From Pelobates cultripes (Eukaryota > Chordata > Amphibia > Anura > Pelobatidae): a stretch of 64,000 nt of DNA. Below, one piece after another: positions 47,160 to 58,829 of the stretch. Under the pieces are notes generated by a model. It did not search any database. It saw nothing but the letters and a program-made list of their open reading frames with translations, and had not been told where the DNA came from. How positions within the stretch are numbered: the stretch's first letter is position 1; each line of letters opens with the position of its first letter. The translations under genes and the position numbers were made by a program. Location of the stretch: the NCBI GenBank assembly GCA_933207985.1, contig OW240921.1:94957819-95021818 (forward strand), read 5' to 3'.

Positions 47160-47649
47160 GCTCAGGCATGTCACGGTATCAAAAAATTTACATGTTATTG
47201 ATGCAACTTTTCCATGGCAAGTTCTTGGACTATAAAATACTTTTAAAACTACAAATAAAGTATGGAGAGAAAAAAAATGACTTGCTCAGAGGACCTCAAT
47301 GCTGGGGCTCTCTCTATCCATCCATGGAGGGATCCACAAATTTTGGAAAAACGTAGCCACGGAAATGGAATGAATACTTCTATACACAGAGTCCAGAAAC
47401 GCGCACAGGAACATGTGGGGATCTCAATACTTTATTAATACTAATAACACAAATTTGTAATGAGAGTGTTCCACTATGACTGCCCTTTCTCAGCACACAT
47501 TGAGGATATTCCTTTAATGAAGAAGACTCCACATTTAGTGGCATAAAACTCACTGAATCCAGATCCAGGCAATAAAATGGACAAATAAATTTGTTCTAGA
47601 AATTAAGTTATCCCCAAACCCCCATTGTATTGAAGACACTATCAAGGTT

Positions 47650-48291
47650 ATTCACTATAGTGAGAATTTAAGGTGATTTCAAAGTAAAGGTCACATTTAG
47701 CGTCTACATAGCCAAGTTGGAAAAACTCAGCTATACTATACATTCAACTACTCTGGTCTTAAAGGGACACTATAGTCACCCAGGCCACATCAGCTCAATT
47801 AAGTCGTCTGGGTGCCAGGTCCCCCAGGTTTTAACCCTTCACATGTAAACATAGTAGTTTCAGAGAAACTGCTATGTTTACAAAGCAGGGTTAATCCAAC
47901 CTCTAGTGGCTGTCTTCCTGACAGCCGCTAGAAGCGCTTCTGCGACGCTGGATGCGAAATTCGCATCCAGCGTGCAGAACGTCCATAGGAAAGCATTGAG
48001 AAAAGTTTTCCTATGGACTGTTAGAATGCACGTGCGGCTCTTGCATTTCGCTCCACTCGGGAGCTGACGTCGTCAGCAGGGGAGGAGAGGTCACACTGGG
48101 CGCTGGATTAAGATAAGCTGCTGAAGGGGTTTTAACCCCTCCAGCACCACGGGATGGGGACCCTGAGGGTGATGGTCCCCCAAGAATGACAGTGTCAGGA
48201 AAACAGGTTTGTTTTCCTGACACTATCGTGATCCTTTAAATTGAAAATTCGCCTTTAATTCACTTGGAATTCTCACTTTAGTAGATAAACT
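47650..48291. mobile_element. MITE (GTGAGAATTTAAGGTG family) carrying a nested T2 MITE
   Basis: Outer inverted ends CACTATAGTGAGAATTTAAG and GGAATTCTCACTTTAGTA belong to the family seen intact at 49728-49858. The T2 element at 47759-48239 lies inside it. Confidence 0.65.
47759..48239. mobile_element. T2/Kolobok-type MITE, nested
   Basis: It starts TTAAAGGGACACTATAGTCA and ends ACACTATCGTGATCCTTTAA. TTAA is kept on both sides. Confidence 0.8.
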
Positions 48292-48566
48292 GTAGATTGT
48301 GTTTTTTTTTTTTTTTTTTTTATAAATTTATGCTTTACATGTTCTGGTATTTAAGTAGAAAAATCTGAAAGTACATTATTAAAATGTATAAATCACTTAG
48401 ATGGCTCACTGCTTTACGAATCTATATTTATGTCCCTTTGCATTTTGTTTTATAAGGGACATGGGACAACAGGTAATATATTTCACCCCTGTTTATTTAT
48501 ATAGATCTACATATAGATTTATAGATAGGCATGGGACAATAGGATAATATATATATTAAGATTACA

Positions 48567-48950
48567 TGCAAATAAGGATAACAAGGCACACCTGAAATGA
48601 TCAGCGTTATAATTTAAAGAGAATAGTCTTATTCAGGGGTAGGCAACCTTCGGCACTCCAGATGTTTTGGACTACATCTCCCATAATGCTTTAACGCCCA
48701 TAATGCTGACAAAGCATCATGGGACGTGTAGTCCAAAACATTTGGAGTGCCGAAGGTTGCCTATGCCTGGCTCTAGTTTATCCAGGGAGTAACTATGTGG
48801 GAAAAAAAAAAAAAAAGAAAGAAAGAAAGAAAAAGAAAATGAAAACAAACGGGGGTGGGTAGGTGTTAGAGGGACATTATACTTAAGGATATGTGTACTA
48901 GAATACACTACATGTATACTGGCATTAAAATACATTTTAGTTAAATAGTT
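48567..48950. repeat. Duplicated block, copy 1 (with MITE)
   Basis: It shares extended similarity with 51507-51790 (for example GATAACAAGGCACACCTGAA against GATAACAAGACACACCTGAA, and GAATACACTACATGTATA in both). This copy contains the MITE 48634-48769. The other does not. Confidence 0.75.
48634..48769. mobile_element. Short hAT hairpin MITE (CAGGGGTAGGCAACCTTCGG family)
   Basis: A 136 bp near-perfect hairpin from CAGGGGTAGGCAACCTTCGG to CCGAAGGTTGCCTATGCCTG. The paralogous block at 51507-51790 shows the empty site. The 8 bp flanks are eroded (GTCTTATT and GCTCTAGT). Confidence 0.9.
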
Positions 48951-49376
48951 TAATAGTTAAACACACACATATGTACATATACACACACGCAATTGTTTTA
49001 GAGGATAAGGTATAATATTTGATCAAGGGGTAGAAGTATTTTGGACAATTTAAAGCAATTTTCTAAACCAGTTATTAAAACACAATTTAAATTTTTATAG
49101 CTCCATTTCAATTTAACATCCATATTATTTGTAAAGACACAGTATTGCACATTTTTTTTGCTACAGAGCTCCGTGGTGTACTTTTATAGGCAAAATATTC
49201 TGAGTGCCTAAAACAGACAGGCATTAGGGTAGGGAATAGAAAATAGAGATTGAAATTCCACAGGAGGACTGTCTCTCCTAAAGAGTGACACTTGGGAGAT
49301 ATCCATATTTCTTACTAGTTTTCTGTAGACACATCTATAAACATAACAAACAAACATGCATTTTTCAGATCTTTAC

Positions 49377-49430
49377 CTTGAGTATGTTGTGCTGGGAATT
49401 CAGTGCTCCGTACCGATTCATTGAATCCTG
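49377..49430 (-). CDS. GOLIM4: GOLIM4 coiled-coil exon, 18 codons
   Basis: A 54 bp exon in phase 0 on both sides, found by its splice signals (acceptor TTCTTTCTGCAG, donor CTCAAG|GTAAAG). It encodes QDSMNRYGALNSQHNILK. Human GOLIM4 has QDSNSRYSALNVQHQMLK directly after the segment encoded by the previous exon, an almost position-for-position match. It extends the lumenal coiled coil between exons 51389-51438 and 40630-40780. Confidence 0.95.
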
Positions 49431-49727
49431 CTGCAGAAAGAATAGAAAATTGCATAACTATTACATGGTTCAATTAAGAAAGATTTTAACAATTCAGCAA
49501 ATTACGTCCACGTGCATTCATATGAATAACTTAAAGTTGTTAAATAAAGAGAAGCATTGGAGACTGAAATGGAGGAAATGGCACTAGACAAATATGCCTA
49601 ACGAGCAAAGAATTTGGGGAATTTTGCATGTGGGAGAAATAGGGCGAATGACACGGAGAATATGGCTAGGGGTAATAAGGAATGGGGGCACATTAGGGGA
49701 AGATCACTAGCAGGTTTATTTACTGAA

Positions 49728-49858
49728 GTGAGAATTCAAAGTGAATTTCAAATTGAAGTCCAGAGTAACTAAATTGAAAGTATGGCTGACCAGTTCGGCT
49801 AGTTTGACTTCAAATTTGAAGTTTACGTTGACTGGACTTTAAATTCTCACTTTAGTGA
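49728..49858. mobile_element. Short MITE (AAGTGAGAATTCAAAGTG family)
   Basis: Inverted halves: TTACTGAAGTGAGAATTCAA on the left, TTAAATTCTCACTTTAGTGA on the right. 131 bp, non-coding. Confidence 0.7.
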
Positions 49859-50174
49859 ATATCCACATAGGTCTACCAAAAAAAGGTAGATCCCAGCTGG
49901 TCTAGAACCATAGAGATTTATCAAACATAAGGTTTGCAAAGCATCCAGGGAGCTGTAGTTCTGGAACAGCTGGGGGGTGGGTGTGGGGAGAGTGGGGGGG
50001 ATCTACTTTCTGGCCACCCCTGGCATAATTTTGTCAGAAAAATAACCAACCAAAACACAAACAGTTTTATCTCCAGAAAAAAGCTAAAATAATTCTCAGG
50101 CAAATAATTATAATGCTTCTTAAAAGTGCACTTGGTCATCACATTACATCACAGTCACCAGCCACTGTGCAAAA

Positions 50175-50480
50175 CTGCTGTGTTGTCATACTAATGTGCC
50201 CATTCACTAAACATTACTGGGAAACCTACACTTTGGGGCAATGTTCTAAAAGTGGACCAATCAGCTTTCTAAAGCTGCAAATCTCGTCTCTTGCCTTTAT
50301 TCCCAATGTAGCTCAATGAGTCAATGAGGCAGGTGCTCTTGGCAATTACGGCCTCTTGAGTTTAGCTCTACTGAGCTAAACAACCAGGAACAGGACCTGT
50401 TGTCTGCTTGACAACAAACCAGGTTAATGTTTTAAAGGCGCTAATTTCTATTGAAATCTGCACATTTGTAAAATGGAAAA
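50175..50480. repeat. Diverged copy of the 42165-42550 repeat
   Basis: Matches the right part of that repeat (CTACTGAGCTAAACAACCAGG; TTGAAATCTGCACATTTGTA). The left end is lost. Confidence 0.55.
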
Positions 50481-51388
50481 AGAGGACACTCTTCCCACAT
50501 AAATCAAGCTAAAGTATTAAGGGTTTGCAGTGTACCATTAATCTGAAGCTCCATTTTATTTTCAATGTATATTAGCAGTTAACTTACAATCTAGATCAAT
50601 TCTGATAAACAGAAAAGATGGTTTCCATTTTTTTCCCTCCTCACTGTTCTCTCTGCCTTTTTTTTTTATTATTTTTTTTTTATTATTTATTTATTTTTTT
50701 TATTATAAAAATGATTAACAAGGAGTCAGGTTGGGAGCACTCAGTTCCAAGATAAAGCTACAGAAGTGTAAAATTTATCATAAAGTATAAAAATATGTCA
50801 TTGTAGAGTTCTAGAATTATTCTAATTTTTTCAGGCCTCACAAGCCAATATAAGTTAAATTTAGAAGATAAGTAATCATATTAGCATATTATTAAGACAG
50901 GTCAGTTCTACTTTAATGTGTGTTACCAAAAGGTCAATAAAAAACACCCATTGGATGTGTGAAAGTTTGAAACAACTGTGCGCCCTTCATTTATGAAACG
51001 AATACTGCCAAGGAAATATTGCAATAAATGCCTTAAATGTCAGCTTGAGAATGTAGTTGGCATTTATAACAGAATATTTTTTGCTATTTTTCTGTCCCTT
51101 TAATAGAAAAATATTTGTGCCCTAATTATCTCAGGCATGTTTGGTCTCATGACCTTGTCAGAGCAGCTATGACAGATATGTTCCACAGCGTCAAAACATC
51201 TGACAGATACCGATGATTCATTCCAATTCACGGAGAAAAAAAAAAAATATATATATTAAACAATCTTTGAAGACCGCAGATAACTCTTCCCAAGAGAGGG
51301 TCTTTCAAAATCAACCTGTGATCTTCGCCATGATTTATAAGGGCCGCTTGCGTGCGACGGTCTGTGTGAGATCTGATAAACCATTTAC
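50481..51388 (-). other. GOLIM4: GOLIM4 intron
   Basis: Intron with a long T/A-rich run near 50660-50710. Nothing else recognised. Confidence 0.6.
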
Positions 51389-51438
51389 CTTCTCTTTATT
51401 TAAAGCCTCCTGAGCCTCTAACTTGTACACCAAAAAGT
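51389..51438 (-). CDS. GOLIM4: GOLIM4 stem exon, most 5' exon in the window
   Basis: A 50 bp exon. The acceptor is TTCTCTTTACAG and the donor GAGAAG|GTAAAT. Two bases complete a codon from the upstream exon (Asp expected), then 16 codons read FLVYKLEAQEALNKEK. Human GOLIM4 has DFLVYKLEAQETLNK, so this is nearly identical. It belongs to the beginning of the lumenal coiled coil. The preceding exons, which would encode the short cytoplasmic tail, the membrane anchor and the first part of the stem, were not found to the right and should lie beyond the window. Confidence 0.95.
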
Positions 51439-51506
51439 CTGTAAAGAGAAAAACAAAAATAAAAATTAAGCATCTTACACCTATATAAAGTCCATAAAGA
51501 TTCCAT

Positions 51507-51790
51507 GCAAATGAGGATAACAAGACACACCTGAAATGATTAGTGTTATAATTTAAGCAGAATATATAGTCTAGTTTATCCTAGACACACAGATAGCATA
51601 AATATGATTCATTTGTGATGGTCAAATTGTTATATGTATTTGTAATATGATACTTTTCTCAAACGAGTAACTATGAAAAAAAAAAAATGGAAAAAAAAAA
51701 GGGGGGGGGGGGAACATTATACTTATGGATAGGTGTACTTGAATACACTACATGTATATTGGCATTTAAATACATTTTAATTAAACGTCA
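51507..51790. repeat. Duplicated block, copy 2 (empty MITE site)
   Basis: Related to 48567-48950 but without the hairpin MITE. The uninterrupted site reads ATAGTCTAGTTTATCC. A poly(A) then poly(G) tract at 51678-51711 sits where copy 1 has a poly(A) tract. Confidence 0.75.
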
Positions 51791-52634
51791 CCTTTTAACA
51801 ACATTTACATAAAATTAATTTCAGAACTGGTTTATTGGATTCATTTATTTATTTTTTCTTTTATGCCCTTCTACTTGTTGAAGTTTGTTTGGTTAAGGAA
51901 CCCCAGAACACCTATTATGTACTTTTCATTTATTAAAAACCCAATAAACTGTTTGAATTCAGACATGTGCAGAAGATACAGAGATCACTGCAACATCCCC
52001 CGGATTCATATTACAGTTATATACACTTATATTCCATTAATGATCTATTATTGGTATGAATCTATTGTAATTACAAAATGCACAAATAAAAATAGTATTT
52101 TGCTATATTTCCCAAGAGAACACTACTTCTCAAAAAGAAGTAATAACAGATTTCAAAATAAACAAACATTCACTCCCCGCAACCCCCCCCCCCTCTTTTT
52201 TTTTTCTAATTTAAAGCCTTATACTAAAGAATGGCTCTATAGAGGGGTATGCATAGGGACACTGAGTAATAGCAAAGTAAAGTAATAGTGATGATTTTTT
52301 TTTCTTATGCATACCGTAAAAAAAATAAAAAAAATAAATAAAAAAAAAATCATCAAGGCTGTGGATACCAATTCCCAAATACTAATTTCCAAAGCTGTGA
52401 CAGTTAGGCATATACTTTTTACCCTAGTCTCTGATCTTTGGGAAACCATTGGATTAGTTGAAATCAGAAATTATGAGATCACCAAGGAGGTGGATCATGG
52501 GAGAGGGCAGCGCCGGCAGACCTGCACAATGCTAGAAATAAGTCAAGTTTTATTCCCTTTTAAAGAGGCTCAGGGAGGGGGCAAGCCACCTAAATGGTAT
52601 TTTTTACATTATAGGGTCAGGTATGCATGCTTGT

Positions 52635-52664
52635 GTTCCTGACCCTATAGTGTTACTTTAATTT
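52635..52664. mobile_element. T2-type MITE right end
   Basis: CCTATAGTGTTACTTTAA matches the right terminus of the T2-like MITEs. The left end is not clear. Confidence 0.4.
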
Positions 52665-52689
52665 ATGAATTTTTAACATAATTAACATA

Positions 52690-52907
52690 CATAGCGGTTT
52701 GTTTATGGTTTATATATGGTTTTAATCGCAATTCTATCCACGTCCATTTTTAGTTGGATTATTAATTGATTTATGAGATGGTCTTTTGATGGAACAAGAA
52801 TGTGTTTCCAATATCTTGCAATTATTACTTTGGCCGCCAAAAAGCAATGTACAAGTTGGATATTGTTTTTTTTATTATTATTCTCCTGCCAGTTAAGATG
52901 TAGCAGG
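52690..52907 (-). pseudogene. Old L1 ORF2 remnant, C-terminal piece
   Basis: The minus-strand frame gives FLAAKVIIARYWKHILVPS, the AAK-IA-WK motif near the end of L1 ORF2. It is continuous with 60865-61308 across the younger L1 insertion. Confidence 0.7.
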
Positions 52908-53759
52908 GCAATCTCAGGTTTTTTTTTTTTTGTTTTTTTTTTTTTATTCTTTATTTTTGGTTTAACACCAAGTACCACTGACCAACAAGAAGTGGCCCTC
53001 GCAGGGGCCTGTCTGCAACATATACTGTAGTTCGTTATACAGAGAAGATTAAAAGGTATGTCGGAAAATCCGGTTGTAGTGGGCCTTTTGGTGCCGTTTT
53101 TCAGTTTTAGGGCCATTCCGGTCCCGAGATCAAACATGAACAAAAACTAGTACCTTACATTGCGTGTTACATTTATATATCATGAAAACCGTTAACCTAT
53201 TACATTCCTAACTTCCGTCCAGCTGTTTCGTCATAATTTTGGTTGTCTGTACGTCACTCATATTGGTTCTTACGTTCAGGGCCGGTGCAAGGATTTTTGC
53301 CGCCCTAAGCAAAAGTAAAGTTTGCCGCTCCCCCGTGACATCACAATACCCCACCCATATGACCTGCCATGTTAACTAACGCTAGTGCTGCAGTGCCGCT
53401 GTGTTTACATTAAAAGGCCTGCAGGGACAGGCTATAGACACCAGGACCACTACATTAAGCTGCAGTGGTTCTGGGGACTATAGTGTTTCTTTAATGTGAG
53501 GTAAATTAGAGATTAGTGCCACGAATAATATACTAGATTACCTACTTACAAGCAGATGAGGATGATGATGGGCTCTAGCTGCAGTCTGGCTCCACTGGTC
53601 TGGTGTATAACAGGATCTCTGGAGGCTGTTTGTAACTGTAGTCACAAAAATCAATGTTCTGGGAGAACGAGAAGCAGCTCCATTTTTTGGGGGCCATTTA
53701 CACAGCTCAAGGTCTGGGTCCCAGGGTCCACCTTCATGTTCCACCAATGAGTTTGTTCA

Positions 53760-54055
53760 CAGGGGGTGGAGTGTGTAGGGGATGTCCTGATTTGTGTGTA
53801 AGGAATGCATTGTGTGAATCTGTGTTTGTATGTGTAAGGGCTGCAAGGTGTGTTTCTGTGTATGTAAGGGATGAAGTGTGTGAGTCTGTAAGGGGTGCAC
53901 TGAGTGTGTGTAAGGAATGCATTGTGTGTTTCTGTGTGTGTAAGGGATGCATTGTGTGTAAGGGTTGCATTGCGTGTGTGTGTAATGCATTGTGTGTTTT
54001 TCTGTGTGCAAGGGGTTCATTGTCTTTGTGTGTAAGGGGTGCATTGTGTGTGATG
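53760..54055. repeat. TG-rich minisatellite in hAT element
   Basis: Variable units around TGTGTGTAAGGGATGCATTG. Open frames here on either strand are repeat artefacts. Confidence 0.85.
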
Positions 54056-54061
54056 GATGTC

Positions 54062-54240
54062 ACTCTTCTCCCCCCTCCCTTGTTTCTTTCTTCTCCCCCC
54101 TCCCTCTTTTTTTCTTCTCCCCCTCCCTCTCTCTCTGTTTCTTTCTTCTCCCCTCCCTCCCTCTCTGTTTCTTTCTTCTCCCCCTCCCTCCCTCTCTGTT
54201 TCTTTCTTCTCCCCCCTCCCTTCTTTCTTCCCCTCCCCCC
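54062..54240. repeat. Polypyrimidine minisatellite
   Basis: Almost only C and T for about 180 bases on the plus strand, made of repeats like CTCCCTCTCTGTTTCTTTCT. Such mirror-like purine/pyrimidine tracts can form triplex DNA. Confidence 0.85.
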
Positions 54241-54300
54241 TACCTGTGTAGTAGCGTGGCCGAGCCTAGTATAGTCCGCGGGTACAGGGAGCTGTTGTTT

Positions 54301-54371
54301 CCTGTACCCGGCCGGACTAACAGGAAGTGAACACTCAGTGTTCACTTCCTGTTAGTCCGGCCGGGTACAGG
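54301..54371. repeat. Perfect 35 bp palindrome arms with one-base spacer
   Basis: 54301-54335 and 54337-54371 are exact reverse complements, starting CCTGTACCCGGCCGG. Imperfect outer arms (AGCGTGGCCGAGCC and its complement) extend the structure to about 54250-54427. Confidence 0.95.
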
Positions 54372-54684
54372 AGACAGCTGCTCTCTGTACCGGTCAGACC
54401 ATGCCATACAGGGCTCGGCCACGCTACAGTGAGGGAGCTGACAGGAGGGAGCGCTGAGCGCTTCCCTCCTGTCAGCCCCTCTCCTCAGGCTGCGCCCGGG
54501 CGGTGCGGTCCGCCCTCATGGACGCACCACCCGGGCAAAGCTGCAGCCGCCTGAGGCGCTCTACAGAGCGCTTGGGTGGCTGCAGCATGGGGGGGGCCGG
54601 CGCTCCTGGCGGCGCCCCTTCCCAAGGGGCGCCCTAGGCGGCTGCCTAGTCCTCCTTACAGGTAGCGCCGGCCCTGCTTACGTT

Positions 54685-55024
54685 GGTGTGCCCTGTATGT
54701 TTGTTAACGCATCTGGTTGGTGTCATACTGTGTTGGCTACGGGCTCCTTGTATGTCCGTCTCTTTAGGGGGTGTCCGCCTAGATTCGAGTTGGGTGTTGC
54801 TCCCCCCATGACAGTCTCCTTTGGGCTGTTGGAGGCCCTTAAGTGGTGTATATCCCCTCTTTGGGCTACTTCCCCAAGGGACTGGTGTCCAGGTCGGATG
54901 TGTGTGGAGGCCCTTCGTCCTTGGCACACGTTTATTGTGGCCGTTTACTACGAGTGCTTTGTTATGTTTTTATTTCCTAGTTGAGTCACTTTATTTGTGT
55001 CAGCTGTGACTCCAGGCGACCGCG
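54685..55024 (-). other. L1 3' UTR, gene-proximal part
   Basis: Non-coding part of the younger L1 between the ORF2 stop and the hAT insertion. The distal part of the UTR is 52925-53268. Confidence 0.7.
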
Positions 55025-57513
55025 TCAGCCGGCTTTCCTTTGATTTGGAGTCTCGTGTGGTTGGTGGTCTTTGATTTTAACTATCACGTCGTTGTCTGTG
55101 GGGACTGTGGGTTTAAGCCACATCTGCGCGAGGGCTCTTCTCGCAGCCAGTGTGAGTTTGTTTAAAGAGTTGTTGTTCCTTCCTGGGAAGGCCGTCCGTG
55201 GTCGGGACAGTAGTATCGCCCAGGGATCTAAGTCTATGTGTCGTGCGAGAACCTCGTTCAATAATGTTTGAACCCTTTTCCAGTATTTGGTCACTTCAGG
55301 GCATTCCCACCACATGTGAACAAAGGTGCCTTTGCCCCCGCAACCTTTCCAGCATGTGTCTGTCGAGGTTTTCCCCATCTTATGGAGTTGGACCGGTGTT
55401 GTGTACCACCTCATAAGCATTTTATAGGATTGTTCTTGGTGTAATACGCAAATCGACGTTTTGGCCGTCGCTTCCCATATATCAACCCAGTCCTCCCCCT
55501 CCAGGGCCCCCCCCAGGTCCTCTTCCCACTGGTGTATGTATCTTGGGTCTACGGCTCCCTTTTCTGGGGCACTCAGCTGCGCATATATGGCCGTGATCAA
55601 CCCCTTTTGAGTAGTTTCTGCGTTACACATTTGTTCATAAAATGTCATGGGGGTTTGTGCTGCTTTTTTATATCTGGGTTTTTGGCAAAGTCTCGCAGCT
55701 GTACATATCGGAATACGTCTTTGGTTGTCAGGGGAGCCATGGCTTTTAGGGTGTCAAAGGTTTTGAAGGAGTCGCCGTCATACATATGTCCGTATCTTTG
55801 CATTCCCGTGTATTCTATCCCCCTAAAGTCTCGTGCGGTCAGCCCGGGTTCAAATGCTTTGTTCCGTAGGTATGGTGTCAGCGGCGAGGGTGTATGTTTT
55901 AGTGCGTATTTGGTGGCTGTTAAGTCCCAGATCCTTATGGAGTTAAGGATCGCAGGACAAGAGGAGCGTAAGGATGGTCTGTCTTGTTTGGGTACCCATA
56001 TCCAGAATTGTGGAAGGTCCGTACACATAAGTTTTGTCTCTAGGTCCACCCACCTATGCGAGCCCTCCGGGGTGTGCCATGCTATTATTTGGGCTAATTG
56101 CACCGCCAGGTAGTATTGATACAGGTGTGGGAGTCCCAGCCCGCCCTTCGCTTTCGGTCGGTACAATACTTGTCTAGCGATCCTATGTCTTTTCTGCACC
56201 CAAATGAAGTTATCTATGTGTTTCTGGATTGTCTGTAGGTCTTGTTTAGTGACTTTGGTGGGTAGGGCCTGGAACAAGAACAATAGTCGTGGGAGTAGTG
56301 TCATTTTTATTGCATGCTGTCTGCCAATCCACGATATGGGCTTTTCATGCCATTTTTCCAAGTCGCGACAAAGCGCCTGGATTGTGGGCGGGTAATTGGC
56401 GCTGTATAGTTTCGCCGGGTCCGCGGTGAGTTTAACGCCGAGGTATTTAATTTACGATCTCGTAAGTTTGAGGGGATAGGTGTTTTTAATGTCATTAATG
56501 CTATCTGCGTCCATTTCTATTGGCATGGCCACCGATTTTTCTAGGTTTATTTGATAGCCTGAGATGCGTCCGTATTCCTCTAGGAGGGTCATAAGTCGAG
56601 GCAGGGATTCTCTCGGGTTGGTGATCGTGACCAGGACATCGTCCGCGTATGCGGAGACTTTGAATTCGTCATCCCTTGCTTTGACCCCAGATATGTGCCT
56701 GTCCTCCCTTATCCTCTGCAGGAGAGGCTCCAGCGAGAGGACGAACAGCAGAGGGGAGAGGGGGCAGCCTTGTCTAGTGCCATTAGCGGGCGTAAATGGG
56801 GTCGGGGTTGCTCCCTGTACGTTGGTCTGGGCCCCCGGGTCTGTATATAGGGCTTTTATACCTTTAACGAAGTTTTCTGGCATGTGCAGGCGTTCTAGAA
56901 GCGCAAAGAGGTAGCACCATTGCACCCTATCGAACGCCTTCTCCGCGTCCAGGGATAGGATCAGAGAAGGCATCCGGGTCCGTGTCGCCCACCATATGAG
57001 ACCCGCACCTCTCCTTGTATTTTCATACAGTTGCCGTGCCGGCACAAAGCCGACCTGGTCTGGGTGTACTATGTTGCCCAGGAGGGGGTTTAATCTTGTT
57101 GCAAGTATTTTTGCAAAGATATTTACGTCGTAGTTAATTAAGGAGATGGGTCTGTAATTTGCTGCTTCGGTTGAGTCCCGTCCTGGTTTGGGTATGAGTG
57201 CGATGTCAGCTGTGAGCATGTCCGGGTTTGGATGTCCACCGTCCATCCATTCGTTGTACATCTTCGTCAGTCTCGGAGTCAGCACTTCTCTGAATGTTTT
57301 ATAGTAGGAGCCGTCGAAGCCGTCCAGTCCTGGGGCTTTATTACCCTTAAGGGCCGAGATCGCTTTGTCTACCTCCTCCTCCCCAATGGGTGCCCCCAAG
57401 GCGGTCAGGGCCTCCGGGTTCGGTCCCGTCATAGTCGTCTTGGTTACGTATTCGGTTACGTCATGGGTGTATTCCCTATTTTTACTGCTTAGTCCTGGGG
57501 AGTGGATAGATAT

Positions 57514-57583
<70 letters not shown>

Positions 57584-58829
57584 GGAACTCCGTGAAGATC
57601 TGATTGATCTCCGTAGGATTGTGGGTTATCTGACCCTGTTTGTCTCGGATCGCCGAGATAGTTTGGAAGTGGGGCTTGGGGTTTAGTGCCCTAGCCAGTA
57701 GTGTGTCCATCTTGTTGGAGCGTTCGTAGTAGAGGCGTTTTTTACGAACTAGGTCTCGCCCGAGGTCCTCAACTGCTGTTGTCCTGATCCTATGACGGAG
57801 GTCTCTAAGGTCTTGGAGGCCCTGTATTGTGGGGTTGCGTTTATGGTTGGCTTCAGCCCTCCTCAGCGCCTTTTGGAGCTCGAAGAGGGTTTCGGCCCTT
57901 TGCTTTTTGCGACGGGTTGCGAGCTTAAAGAGGGTACACTGCAGTACCGCTTTGTGTGCGGCCCATATCGTGGATTGCGTTAAGTCCGGGTTGTCATTGT
58001 CATCAAAATAGGCCGTGATTTCGTCCAATAAAAGTTTCTCCGTTTCTGGGTCTTTTATAAGTGTGCTGTTTAATCGCCATTTCCATGGGGGTTTGGGACC
58101 TGGGAGTCTGAGAGTAAGCTCTACATCGGCATGATCCGACCAGGTAATAAGGTTGATGCGTGCAGATTGAACCCATGGGATCCCTGTTTGGTCGACTAAG
58201 AACATGTCTATGCGGGAGTATGTGGAGTGTGCTGCCGAGAAGAACGTGTAGTCCTTCACTCCTGGATTGCGTAGCCTCCAGGGGTCTAGTAATTTCGTGT
58301 TCTGTATAAATTTGGTCAAGAGTTTGTCCTGGCCCCTTGTGGTCTGCGTCTTGTGGCCGCTGGTCGGGGCGCTGCGGTCAACTGTGTGGCAGGGTGTAGC
58401 ATTTAGGTCGCCCCCTAATATTATGATTCCGTACGGTAGGGTATGGATTAAATTGTGAAGCTGTTCCCAGAACTCCAGGTCTGGCTGGTTAGGTGCGTAT
58501 ACATTAATCAGGTGGTACGTGGTGGCGTGTATTGTCCCCGTGAGGACAACGTACCTGCCCATAGTGTCCGTGCGCGTCATCTGGGTGACAAAGGGGCATT
58601 TTTTGTGTAGAATTATTTCTACTCCGTTTTTTTTTGCCATTGCCCTGGAGGAGTATGTCCTGGTAAATAGATGGTCTGTTAGTTGGATCCGGGCTGAGCA
58701 CAGGAGGTGCGTTTCCTGTACAAATTCTATTTCGGTCTTTTGTCTTTTTAATTCCCTCATCAACAAACGTCTTTTGGTCGAAGTGTTTAGGCCATTTACA
58801 TTTAGGGAGGTAATTTTTAAAGTCGCCAT
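55025..58829 (-). pseudogene. L1 ORF2 (endonuclease and reverse transcriptase), lightly damaged
   Basis: Starts MATLKITSLNVNGLN at 58829. An APE-type endonuclease follows (LNVNGL, FVQETHL, GGDLNAT, SRIDMFLV, WSDHADV). Reverse transcriptase motifs then run from 57432 down: APGLDGF, ANYRPISLIN, LSLDAEKAFDRV, NGTRQGCPLSPLLF and the catalytic SAYADDVLV. A C-terminal CCHC motif (CWKGCGG, HMWWEC) lies in 55648-55025. ORF2 nicks target DNA and copies the RNA there. Lesions: a (TA)n expansion at 57517-57580 replaces the linker after the endonuclease and shifts frame, a stop codon lies at 56454-56452 before IKYLGV, and a frameshift lies near 55650 in a C/A-rich run. All catalytic residues seen are intact. 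Confidence 0.9.
57517..57580. repeat. (TA)n microsatellite inside L1 ORF2
   Basis: About 32 TA units interrupt the coding sequence between the endonuclease and the reverse transcriptase. Confidence 0.95.

Larger units (their letters stand above)
53277..54676. mobile_element. Non-autonomous hAT transposon nested in L1 3' UTR
   Basis: Inverted termini CAGGGCCGGTGC and GCGCCGGCCCTG with an exact 8 bp duplication CTTACGTT (53269-53276 and 54677-54684). 1,400 bp. The interior holds a T2-MITE-like end (GGACTATAGTGTTTCTTTAA near 53474-53493), a TG-rich array, a polypyrimidine tract and a GC-rich palindrome. No transposase. Confidence 0.95.

Noticed and set aside
53654..54345. Overlapping open frames of about 200 codons on both strands
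   Set aside because: They lie across the TG-rich and polypyrimidine repeats of the nested hAT element and resemble no protein.
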